Counted from the stretch's first letter, positions 1 to 5,943 are shown. The stretch is 7,382 bases of DNA from an uncultured Clostridia bacterium (GCA_947652805.1 CANTEM010000056.1:1-7382); one strand, 5' to 3'. Notes: a model not told the origin generated them from the letters alone. Translations and numbers: made by a program.

Positions 1-555
1 GGAAATATTTTTAATACGCACTGCTGCCTGCCCCCCTTCCTCTTCCACATCCAGCATATAAAACAGAAGATCATATTCCTTCGGCGACAGCTCCGCCCGC
101 TGTCCATCCACATATACGATCCGTGCCGCCAGGTCAATCCGCAGCCCCTCCAGTTGAAAAGTCTTGTCCGGCTTTGCCGGCTCCGGTGCCCTGGAATGAT
201 ACCGATTCAGGATCGCTTCCACCCGCAGCATCAGCTCCTTCGGAGAAAAGGGCTTTACCACATAGTCATCGATGCCCAGACTAAAGCCGTTGATTTTATC
301 ATACTCCTCTCCCCGGGCGGAAAGCATGATAATGGGAACGTCCGAAAATTTGCGGATTTCCCTGCATACGGAAAATCCATCCAATTCGGGCATCATGATA
401 TCGCAGATAATAAGGTCAAAGGCATGCTCCCGGCACATCTGCACCGCCTGCATTCCGTCTGCGGCTTCTTCTACATAATGTCCTTCAAAAACAGCATATT
501 TGGATATCAGCCGCCGGATATTTTCTTCATCATCCACAACTAAAAGCTTATACAT
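1..555 (-). CDS. OmpR-family response regulator, partial (3' end outside window)
   Basis: This gene encodes a two-component response regulator that would be phosphorylated by a histidine kinase and bind DNA. Translating the minus strand from the ATG at 555-553 gives 185 codons without a stop. The receiver domain spans about residues 1-119: acidic pair D8/D9, phospho-acceptor D52 in the context CDIMMPELDG, switch S79, and K101 in VKPFSP. A linker of ~14 residues leads into the start of a winged-helix effector domain (FQLEGLRIDLAARIVYVDGQ, then ELSPKEYDLLFY to residue 166), which is the OmpR/PhoB pattern. The start is supported by a strong AGGAGGG (566-560) four bases upstream. Odd: residues ~168-185 (LDVEEEGGQAAVRIKNIS) do not continue the expected recognition-helix region and look more like a histidine-kinase ATPase domain. 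The family call is firm for residues 1-166; the end is uncertain. Confidence 0.9.
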   Translation of the reverse strand, partial: MYKLLVVDDEENIRRLISKYAVFEGHYVEEAADGMQAVQMCREHAFDLIICDIMMPELDGFSVCREIRKFSDVPIIMLSARGEEYDKINGFSLGIDDYVVKPFSPKELMLRVEAILNRYHSRAPEPAKPDKTFQLEGLRIDLAARIVYVDGQRAELSPKEYDLLFYMLDVEEEGGQAAVRIKNIS

Positions 556-632
556 AACGCCCTCCTTTTTATATGTCAAAATTACGCATACTTTGCAAGG
601 CTCCCCCAGCTGGAACCGCTATGAGGATCCTA

Positions 633-660
633 TGGTGCTGTCGCTAAGCGAAGCGCACCA
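633..660. repeat. Imperfect hairpin next to the MITE-like element
   Basis: TGGTGC (633-638) pairs with GCACCA (655-660), and inside it TCGCT (641-645) pairs with AGCGA (647-651), giving a nested stem-loop a few bases before the left terminal repeat at 662. Upstream, AAGGCTCCC at 597-605 matches the nine-base terminus of the second repeat copy (read inward from 5867). The hairpin may therefore belong to a larger or composite element starting near 597. Confidence 0.5.
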
Positions 661-661
661 A

Positions 662-825
662 CCTAAGCCTCCCTTGTGCAAAGGGAGGTGCCGATGTAAT
701 CGGCGGAGGGATTGTTAAACTGTCGGTTTATAGATAATTCAAAATGATAGTATTACAATCCCTCACCCGCTACGCGGGAGCGCCCTATGGATCCGCAAAG
801 CGGATCCTCACATGGGAGGCTTAGG
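662..825. repeat. MITE-like palindromic repeat, copy A
   Basis: This is a 164-bp non-coding element with exact 12-bp terminal inverted repeats: CCTAAGCCTCCC (662-673) and GGGAGGCTTAGG (814-825). A second exact inverted pair lies inside: GAGGGATTGT (706-715) with ACAATCCCTC (755-764). Short perfect hairpins sit in the arms: GCCGAT/ATCGGC (690-695/699-704), CCCGC/GCGGG (766-770/774-778) and GGATCCGC/GCGGATCC (789-796/800-807). The left arm TTGTGCAAAGGGAGG and the GAGGGATTGT motif recur in the second copy near 5714. It has no transposase, so it would be a non-autonomous MITE or similar dispersed palindromic repeat. I see no clear target-site duplication. The ends may be wider than drawn. Confidence 0.75.
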
Positions 826-845
826 CTTGTGCAGACCTTAAAAAT

Positions 846-873
846 ATTATACTACATTATAAAGATAAATCAA
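846..873 (-). promoter_or_regulatory. Candidate sigma-A promoter for the response regulator gene
   Basis: Read on the minus strand, TTGATT (873-868) is followed after 16 bases by a perfect TATAAT (851-846). Transcription would start near 839 and run through the MITE-like repeat before reaching the regulator's start codon at 555, giving a structured leader of roughly 285 bases. No equally good promoter is visible between the repeat and the gene. The -35 matches consensus at only four of six positions, so this is a prediction. Confidence 0.45.
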
Positions 874-1001
874 CCGATTTCGGGTACTGCAAATTGTAAA
901 TAAACATTCCATATGCGTAATCTTTTAAAAAAATGCGAAATGCAAAGAAAAAACGAGAAAAACACAGATTTTTCACACCTATTCAGCCCCAGTTACATCA
1001 G

Positions 1002-1018
1002 TTTGACTTTCTTTGACT
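1002..1018 (+). promoter_or_regulatory. CtsR operator, consensus copy
   Basis: Two heptads TTTGACT (1002-1008 and 1012-1018) are separated by TTC. On the minus strand this reads AGTCAAA-GAA-AGTCAAA, matching the CtsR consensus RGTCAAA-NAN-RGTCAAA at every position. It overlaps and precedes the promoter of ctsR, whose product is expected to bind here as a dimer and repress the operon. Confidence 0.93.
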
Positions 1019-1034
1019 TTGACTTTCCCTGACT
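1018..1034 (+). promoter_or_regulatory. Second, degenerate CtsR operator
   Basis: A second pair of heptads with the same TTC spacer follows at once: TTTGACT (1018-1024) and CCTGACT (1028-1034). The first heptad is consensus; the second, read on the minus strand as AGTCAGG, departs from consensus in its last two bases. It shares base 1018 with the first operator, so the two sites are offset by 16 bases. The -35 box lies within its first half. Confidence 0.75.
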
Positions 1035-1047
1035 TTAGATGTATACT
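1019..1047 (+). promoter_or_regulatory. Sigma-A promoter of the ctsR-mcsA-mcsB-clpC operon
   Basis: TTGACT (-35, 1019-1024) and TATACT (-10, 1042-1047) are separated by exactly 17 bases; each differs from consensus at one position. The start of transcription would be near 1054, leaving a leader of about 30 bases to the ctsR ATG. The -35 box is made of CtsR-binding sequence, so repressor binding would directly exclude RNA polymerase. Confidence 0.85.
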
Positions 1048-1084
1048 ACCTCCAGAAAGAAAAAGAAACGGAGATGCAACCAAC

Positions 1085-1537
1085 ATGCTCTTATCGGAAC
1101 ATATAGCAAAACTGATTGAACAAATGATCGAGGAAGGCGAAGGAACCGCAAGTGTAAAGAGAAACGATCTGGCAGCAAAGCTGGGATGCGTACCCAGCCA
1201 GGTTAGCTACGTAATTTCCTCCCGCTTCACGCCCCAACGGGGATATATCACTGAAAGCCGCCGGGGAGGTGGCGGATATATCCGCATCGTCCGGGCTCCT
1301 ATGTCCAAAAACGGATATTTGACCCACTTTTTCCACGCTCTGGGAGACAGCGTTTCCGAGGAAGAAGCTCGGGCATATATCCGGAATCTGCTGGATAACG
1401 AAATCATACAAAAGCAGGAAGCCGCAATCATAACGGCGGCAGTCTGCACCTCCGCACTGGAGCGGATTCAGCCGCCGGGAAGAAACATGGTTCGCGCCGA
1501 CATATTGCGTCACATTTTAATGACACTGATGCAGTAA
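1085..1537 (+). CDS. ctsR: Transcriptional repressor CtsR of class III heat-shock genes
   Basis: This gene encodes the dimeric repressor of clp and related stress genes. The protein has 150 residues, close to the usual ~154. The N-terminal winged helix-turn-helix is clear: KRNDLAAKLGCVPSQVSYVISSRFTPQRGYITE (residues 25-57) followed by the wing RRGGGGYIRI (59-68). The tetraglycine tip is the heat-sensing element in studied CtsR proteins, and the adjacent arginine (R60 here) corresponds to the position phosphorylated by McsB. The C-terminal half (from ~77) fits the helical dimer/adaptor domain. The ATG at 1085 is chosen because it follows GGAG (1070-1073) and matches the family N-terminus; an upstream in-frame ATG at 1013 lies inside the operator and upstream of the predicted transcript start. 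First gene of a four-gene operon, 37 bases before mcsA. Confidence 0.97.
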   Translation: MLLSEHIAKLIEQMIEEGEGTASVKRNDLAAKLGCVPSQVSYVISSRFTPQRGYITESRRGGGGYIRIVRAPMSKNGYLTHFFHALGDSVSEEEARAYIRNLLDNEIIQKQEAAIITAAVCTSALERIQPPGRNMVRADILRHILMTLMQ

Positions 1538-1574
1538 AATCATATAGAAACAAAAAAGAAAGGAACGATACAAC

Positions 1575-2072
1575 ATGAAATGCACAAGATGCCATGCAAA
1601 GGAAGCAACAGTTTTTTACAGAGAAATCATAAACGGAAAAGAAACAAAATACGCCTTGTGCAATGATTGCGCAAACGAGGTGGAAAAGGAAAACGGCAGT
1701 TTCTTTGCGGACCCGCTCGGAGGTAATCTGCTGGGAAGCCTATTTGCCGGGGTTACCCCGAAAATGCCGCAAAAAAAAGCAGAAAAGAAATGCACCCTTT
1801 GCGGCGCCACCTTCCGGCAGCTTGCGGAAAACGGAAAGGTGGGATGTCCTGCATGCTATACCTCCTTCCGGGAGGAGCTTGCCCCGACCCTGAAGCGGCT
1901 TCACGGCGCGGCAGTGCACAGAGGACGCGCACCGGAAAAGTTTCAGGCAAAGCGTACAGCTATGGAAAAAATTGCAGCTCTTGAGGGAGCACTGAAAAAA
2001 GCAATCGAATCGGAAGAATATGAAGAGGCAGCAAAGCTGCGGGATCAGATCCGGGATCTGCGCGCCCAGTAA
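1575..2072 (+). CDS. mcsA: McsA, zinc-binding activator of the protein arginine kinase McsB
   Basis: McsA binds and activates McsB and so takes part in tagging proteins for ClpCP. The 165-residue product has four CxxC pairs: C3/C6, C29/C32, C73/C76 and C91/C94, which would form two zinc-binding modules. It ends with a UVR motif (residues ~131-163, core EEYEEAAKLRDQI), a coiled-coil interaction element. A similar core, DYEQAAKLRD, occurs in the ClpC middle domain encoded downstream. Length, cysteine spacing and gene order all match the family. The start is supported by AAGAAAGGA about ten bases upstream; the gene follows ctsR by 37 bases and precedes mcsB by 33, consistent with one transcript under CtsR control. 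No anomaly is visible. Confidence 0.96.
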   Translation: MKCTRCHAKEATVFYREIINGKETKYALCNDCANEVEKENGSFFADPLGGNLLGSLFAGVTPKMPQKKAEKKCTLCGATFRQLAENGKVGCPACYTSFREELAPTLKRLHGAAVHRGRAPEKFQAKRTAMEKIAALEGALKKAIESEEYEEAAKLRDQIRDLRAQ

Positions 2073-2105
2073 TAATATCATAGACAGAAAGGAACGGTCA
2101 TAAAA

Positions 2106-3122
2106 ATGTATTGGTATGAAACAGAAGGAACAGACAGAGACGTTTTTGTATCCACCAGAGTCCGGCTTGCCCGTAACTTAGTCGATTATCCCTTTGATCC
2201 TCGGCTTGACGAAACGGGAGCAAAGGAAATCATAGAAAAAATCCGCACTGTATTTGCCACGGAGCAGGGATACACCTTTACAGATTTCACTGGGGTGACA
2301 GAAAACGAAAAACTGTCTCTGGTAGAAAAACACCTGGTCAGTCCTGAATTTGCACGGAAGAAAACACCCTGTGCAATGATAGAAAACAACGAACAACAGG
2401 TTTATATCATGGTGTGCGAAGAGGATCACCTCCGCATCCAGGGTATCCGCAGCGGATTTGATCCCCGGGGCGCTATGGACGCCGCACTGAAAGCAGACGC
2501 TGCAATTGACGCAAAACTCCATATAGCCTTTGACGAAGAACTGGGGTATCTGACCCACTGCCCTACCAACCTTGGAACCGGGCTGCGCATTTCCGTAATG
2601 ATGTTTCTCCCTGCGCTCACCGCCACCGGCAGAATCAAAAGCATTCAGGGACAGCTATCCAAAATCGGACTGACTGTGCGAGGCACCACTGGCGAAGGAA
2701 GTGCAGCCAAAGGCTGTCTGTATCAATTTTCAAACAGCGTGACCCAAGGAGTTACAGAGGAAGAAATCCTGAATAATTTGCAGCAGGCTGTCGGCACGAT
2801 TGCCCAGGCGGAACGGGAAACCAGACAGCAGCTTTTGGAAAATAATGCCGATCTTTTAAAAGATAGAGTCATGCGGGCACTGGGAACCATGGGCAGTGCA
2901 TATATGATGGATACAGAAGAGCTGTACCGCCTGTATGCCGATGTCCGTATGGGCGTTGCCATGGGCATCTGCGACACAGTAACCTATACGCAGTTGGACA
3001 CACTGCTGATCCATTGCATGCCTGCAACATTGACTGCCCGTGCAGGAGAATCCCTGTCCGCATCCCAACGTGACAAGCTGCGCGCCGAGCACCTTCGGAC
3101 AAGCATACAGAAGCTTTGTTAA
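2106..3122 (+). CDS. mcsB: Protein arginine kinase McsB
   Basis: McsB transfers phosphate from ATP to arginine side chains; phosphoarginine marks proteins for ClpCP degradation and inactivates CtsR. The 338-residue product shows the ATP:guanido phosphotransferase signatures: STRVRLARN (16-24), EEDHLRIQ (105-112), the Cys loop HCPTNLGTGLR (151-161) with catalytic Cys152, and the phosphate-contacting loop VRGTTGEGSAAKG (191-203). Near the C-terminus RDKLRA (322-327) matches the RDxxRA element that forms the allosteric phosphoarginine pocket in bacterial McsB. It is somewhat shorter than the B. subtilis protein (363), mainly at the ends, and looks complete. AGAAAGGA lies about ten bases before the ATG. 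It is the third gene of the operon. Confidence 0.97.
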   Translation: MYWYETEGTDRDVFVSTRVRLARNLVDYPFDPRLDETGAKEIIEKIRTVFATEQGYTFTDFTGVTENEKLSLVEKHLVSPEFARKKTPCAMIENNEQQVYIMVCEEDHLRIQGIRSGFDPRGAMDAALKADAAIDAKLHIAFDEELGYLTHCPTNLGTGLRISVMMFLPALTATGRIKSIQGQLSKIGLTVRGTTGEGSAAKGCLYQFSNSVTQGVTEEEILNNLQQAVGTIAQAERETRQQLLENNADLLKDRVMRALGTMGSAYMMDTEELYRLYADVRMGVAMGICDTVTYTQLDTLLIHCMPATLTARAGESLSASQRDKLRAEHLRTSIQKLC

Positions 3123-3123
3123 T

Positions 3124-3151
3124 TTGCATAGATGCAGGCATATACTATAAA
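3124..3151 (+). promoter_or_regulatory. Possible weak internal promoter before clpC
   Basis: The mcsB-clpC gap (58 bases) is the longest in the operon and contains TTGCAT (3124-3129) and, 16 bases later, TATAAA (3146-3151). This could give some clpC transcription independent of the main promoter. No CtsR heptad pair is seen here. The predicted start would leave a very short leader with the ribosome binding site right at its 5' end, so the call is weak. Confidence 0.25.
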
Positions 3152-3180
3152 TATCGCAAAAGAAAGGCACAGGAACCAAT

Positions 3181-5616
3181 ATGAATAACAGATTTACACA
3201 AAAAGCCCAGCACGCGCTGACCCAAGCGCTGTCTACTGCCCAGGAAATGGGCCATACCTATGTGGGCACTGAACATATCCTCATGGGACTGCTGCTGACA
3301 GATGACAGCATCGCCTGCCGAATCCTCAACGAACGGGGTGTGGGTACAGAATCCACAAAGGAACTTATCGCTTCTTCCGTAGGAACCGGAACCCCCTCTG
3401 CGGTATCAGCAGCAGACATGACCCCGATGACAAAAAAGGTGATAGAAGAAAGCTCCTTTGTCTCCTCCAGAATGTCCCATAACTATATCGGTACAGAGCA
3501 TCTGCTTCTTGCCATCATCAGCGAAACAGAGAGCTTTGCGAACAAACTGATCCGCGCACAGAATGCGTCTATCTCTGATATCAAGAACGACCTGTTTGAA
3601 TATTTCGGAGCCGGTTTTGAGGAAGAACGGAGCGAGGGGAACCCAAAATCCACCACAAAGAATGATAAAGACACTATCCCCGGTGCACCTACTCTATCCA
3701 AGTTCGGCACAAACCTGTGCAAGCTGGCAAAGGAGGGGCGCATAGATCCGATCATCGGCAGAGACGCAGAAACCGAACGAGTAATTCAGATTCTGTCCAG
3801 AAGAACCAAGAACAACCCCTGTCTCATCGGGGAACCCGGCGTGGGCAAAACCGCCGTGGTGGAAGGACTGGCGCAGCGGATCACAGACGGCGCAGTGCCG
3901 GAAAACCTACGGGATAAAACCATTGTTACACTGGACATTTCCTCCATGGTAGCAGGGGCAAAATACCGGGGCGAATTTGAAGAACGGATGAAGGGCGTTA
4001 TGGAAGAGGTTGCCAAGGATCCCCGCATCATTCTCTTTGTAGATGAAATCCATACGATTATCGGCGCCGGCGGCGCGGAAGGCGCCGTAGACGCGGCAAA
4101 TATTATCAAACCGGCGTTGGCGCGGGGCGCAATGCAGCTGATCGGTGCAACCACCATTGACGAATACCGTAAGCATATAGAAAAAGATGCGGCACTGGAG
4201 CGGCGGTTCCAATCTGTTCTGGTAGGAGAACCCACACCGGAGGAAGCCGTACAGATCCTTATGGGGCTGCGGGATAAATACGAAGCCCACCACAAGCTGA
4301 AAATCTCCGATGAAGCAATCGAAGCCGCAGTACAGCTATCTGTGCGGTATATCGGGGACCGGTTCCTGCCGGATAAAGCCATCGACCTGATCGACGAGGC
4401 TGCTTCCCGTTTGCGGATCAAAGGTTTTACGCCTACTCCGGAGGTGAAGGAATTAGAAGAAAAGCTGCGCAGCGTCACCGCTGAAAAGGAAGAAGCCATT
4501 TTAGGTGAAGACTACGAACAGGCGGCAAAGCTGCGGGACCGGGAAAAAGAATTACAGGATCAGATCGGCGCACAGCGTAAGGATCCCACCCAGCCTACGG
4601 ACGCTGTTGTGAGCCGCAGCGATATTGAAGATATTATCACCGCCTGGACGGGAATCCCCGTGAAAAAGCTGGCGGGAGAAGAAAGCGAGCGGATGCTCCA
4701 TCTGGATGCGCTGCTGCGGGAGCGGATCATCGGACAGGACGCGGCAGTAGAAGCCGTCGCCAAGGCAATCCGCAGGGGACGCACCGGACTGAAGGATCCA
4801 AACCGTCCCGTCGGTTCCTTTATTTTCCTGGGTCCCACCGGCGTAGGAAAAACAGAACTGACAAAAGCGCTGGCAGACGTACTGTTCGGTGATGAAAACG
4901 CGATGATTCGGATTGATATGTCGGAATATATGGAGAAGCACAGCACTTCTAAAATGATCGGTTCCCCTCCTGGATATGTTGGCTACGACGAGGGCGGACA
5001 GCTTACGGAAAAAATCCGCCGGCACCCCTATTCTGTTGTACTGTTCGACGAAATCGAAAAGGCGCATCCGGATGTGTTCAATATTCTTCTGCAAATTTTG
5101 GAGGACGGTATTCTGACCGACGCTCAGGGCAGACGGGTCGATTTCAAAAATACAGTGATTATCATGACCTCCAACGTAGGCGCAGGCAATATCGTAGAGC
5201 CGAAAAAGCTGGGCTTTGCGCCGGAGACGGACACCGGCGACGCAGACATGCGCCGGGACGTTATGGATGCGCTGAAGCGCACCTTCCGTCCGGAATTTCT
5301 GAACCGTGTAGATGAGATTGTAATTTTCAACAAGCTGACGGATACAGACATTCAGAAAATCGCATCTCTAATGCTCCGGGAGGTTGCAAACCGGATCGCC
5401 GCACAGGGAATTCAGATTTCCTTTGACGATACAGTGACAGCCATGCTTGCAAAGGAAGGCTTTGATCCGGTATACGGCGCAAGACCGCTGCGCCGGGCGA
5501 TCGTTCGGAAAATCGAGGACGGATTTTCCGAGGAAATGCTTTCCGGAAGGATCCGGGAAGGTGACCGGGTACGCGCCGTACTTCAGGACAATCGTATCGT
5601 TTACGAAAAGGAATAA
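3181..5616 (+). CDS. clpC: ClpC, AAA+ unfoldase of the ClpCP protease
   Basis: ClpC is a hexameric ATP-driven unfoldase that threads substrates, including phosphoarginine-marked proteins, into ClpP. The 811-residue length is normal for the family. Domains in order: a double Clp N-domain repeat (~4-145, with YVGTEHILMGLL and YIGTEHLLLAII marking the two halves); AAA-1 with Walker A GEPGVGKT (217-224), Walker B ILFVDEIH (284-291) and arginines R341/R342; a middle domain with a UVR motif (~425-460); AAA-2 with Walker A GPTGVGKT (551-558), Walker B VVLFDEIE (619-626), TSN (663-665) and FLNR (706-709); and the C-terminal GARPLRRAI (766-774). LGF (677-679) fits the tripeptide that docks into ClpP. 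AGAAAGG and AGGAA lie before the ATG. Last gene of the CtsR-controlled operon; no defect seen. Confidence 0.98.
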   Translation: MNNRFTQKAQHALTQALSTAQEMGHTYVGTEHILMGLLLTDDSIACRILNERGVGTESTKELIASSVGTGTPSAVSAADMTPMTKKVIEESSFVSSRMSHNYIGTEHLLLAIISETESFANKLIRAQNASISDIKNDLFEYFGAGFEEERSEGNPKSTTKNDKDTIPGAPTLSKFGTNLCKLAKEGRIDPIIGRDAETERVIQILSRRTKNNPCLIGEPGVGKTAVVEGLAQRITDGAVPENLRDKTIVTLDISSMVAGAKYRGEFEERMKGVMEEVAKDPRIILFVDEIHTIIGAGGAEGAVDAANIIKPALARGAMQLIGATTIDEYRKHIEKDAALERRFQSVLVGEPTPEEAVQILMGLRDKYEAHHKLKISDEAIEAAVQLSVRYIGDRFLPDKAIDLIDEAASRLRIKGFTPTPEVKELEEKLRSVTAEKEEAILGEDYEQAAKLRDREKELQDQIGAQRKDPTQPTDAVVSRSDIEDIITAWTGIPVKKLAGEESERMLHLDALLRERIIGQDAAVEAVAKAIRRGRTGLKDPNRPVGSFIFLGPTGVGKTELTKALADVLFGDENAMIRIDMSEYMEKHSTSKMIGSPPGYVGYDEGGQLTEKIRRHPYSVVLFDEIEKAHPDVFNILLQILEDGILTDAQGRRVDFKNTVIIMTSNVGAGNIVEPKKLGFAPETDTGDADMRRDVMDALKRTFRPEFLNRVDEIVIFNKLTDTDIQKIASLMLREVANRIAAQGIQISFDDTVTAMLAKEGFDPVYGARPLRRAIVRKIEDGFSEEMLSGRIREGDRVRAVLQDNRIVYEKE

Positions 5617-5633
5617 ACGCCCGCAATACAAAA

Positions 5634-5655
5634 AAGCTCCCCTGTAGGGGAGCTT
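5634..5655. terminator. Hairpin after clpC, with its T-tract on the minus strand
   Basis: AAGCTCCCC (5634-5642) and GGGGAGCTT (5647-5655) form a perfect 9-bp stem with a TGTA loop, 17 bases after the clpC stop. On the plus strand the stem is followed by CCTATAG, a poor U-tract. On the minus strand it is followed by TTTTTTGTATTG, the classic form. It probably ends or protects the clpC transcript as a stem and can terminate minus-strand read-through. Confidence 0.7.
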
Positions 5656-5713
5656 CCTATAGTATAAACAAAAGACTCCATAGTTAGCGTACCGCAGCAC
5701 AAATAAGAAAGAA

Positions 5714-5867
5714 AAGCCCCCTTGTGCAAAAGGGGGGGGCACGGCTTTGCCGTGACGGGGGGATTGTCCTTACAATCATTTTGGATGATCTGCAAATCAG
5801 CAGTTTGTGCAGACAATCCCTCAGTCATGCCGTAGGCATGACAGCTCCCTTTACACAAGGGAGCCTT
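5714..5867. repeat. MITE-like palindromic repeat, copy B
   Basis: This 154-bp element has long imperfect terminal inverted repeats of about 55 bases. The left end AAGCCCCCTTGTGCAAAAGG (5714-5733) corresponds to AAGGCTCCCTTGTGTAAAGG read inward from 5867. Inside are hairpins CACGGC/GCCGTG (5740-5745/5749-5754) and GTCATGCC/GGCATGAC (5824-5831/5835-5842), and the pair GGGATTGTC/GACAATCCC (5760-5768/5812-5820). It belongs to the same family as the element at 662-825 but has a different centre and different arm hairpins. A run of eight G (5732-5739) lies in the left arm. There is no coding capacity and no evident target duplication. Confidence 0.75.
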
Positions 5868-5908
5868 ATATAGCTTCGCTATGGGGCCTCGCATAGCGGC
5901 TTATAAGA

Positions 5909-5939
5909 AAAGCAGCCGATCCTAAGGATCGACTGCTTT
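5909..5939 (-). terminator. Rho-independent terminator of the trmL-hydrolase unit
   Basis: AAAGCAG (5909-5915) pairs with CTGCTTT (5933-5939), and CGATCC (5917-5922) with GGATCG (5926-5931), with one C-A mismatch between the two stems and a three-base loop. On the minus strand the stem is followed by TTCTTATAA after the closing T run, giving a T-rich tail. It begins 4 bases after the end of the hydrolase gene, where a terminator is expected. Confidence 0.85.
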
Positions 5940-5943
5940 CCGG

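Larger units (their letters stand above)
556..1084. other. Long intergenic region between the response regulator and ctsR
   Basis: No gene is supported in these 529 bases. The region holds, in order: the ribosome binding site of the minus-strand regulator (560-566), hairpin-rich sequence at 623-660, a MITE-like repeat (662-825), a candidate minus-strand promoter (846-873), an A-rich stretch (about 920-965), and the operators, promoter and ribosome binding site of ctsR (1002-1073). The small open frame at 500-718 mostly lies in repeat DNA or antisense to the regulator and resembles no protein I know. Confidence 0.8.
5617..5943. other. Intergenic region between convergent clpC and hydrolase genes
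   Basis: These 327 bases contain no supported gene. They hold a strong hairpin just after clpC (5634-5655), an unremarkable stretch to about 5713, a MITE-like repeat (5714-5867), an imperfect inverted repeat whose main stem is CGCTATG/CATAGCG (5877-5883/5892-5898), and the terminator of the minus-strand genes (5909-5939). Short frames here run through the repeat and have no recognisable product. Confidence 0.8.

Noticed and set aside
154..543. 129-residue plus-strand frame
   Set aside because: It is antisense to the response regulator, whose frame shows clear receiver residues; the product resembles nothing.
500..718. 72-residue plus-strand frame overlapping the repeat
   Set aside because: It runs from antisense regulator DNA into hairpin-rich repeat sequence; it has no ribosome binding site and no family pattern.
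662..825. CRISPR array or riboswitch reading of the repeated hairpins
   Set aside because: There is no regular repeat-spacer spacing and no recognisable riboswitch core; terminal inverted repeats and a second dispersed copy fit a MITE-like element better.
1013..1084. Upstream ATG extending ctsR by 24 residues (MTLTFPDFRC...)
   Set aside because: It starts inside the CtsR operator and before the predicted transcript start, lacks a ribosome binding site, and has no counterpart at CtsR N-termini.
3123..3180. CtsR or CIRCE operator before clpC
   Set aside because: No TTTGACT heptad pair or long inverted repeat is present in the mcsB-clpC gap.
3786..4499. 237-residue minus-strand frame
   Set aside because: It is fully antisense to clpC AAA-1 and serine/arginine-rich, as expected from reverse reading of an AAA+ gene.
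4552..5094. 180-residue minus-strand frame
   Set aside because: It is antisense to the clpC second AAA domain and has no start signal.
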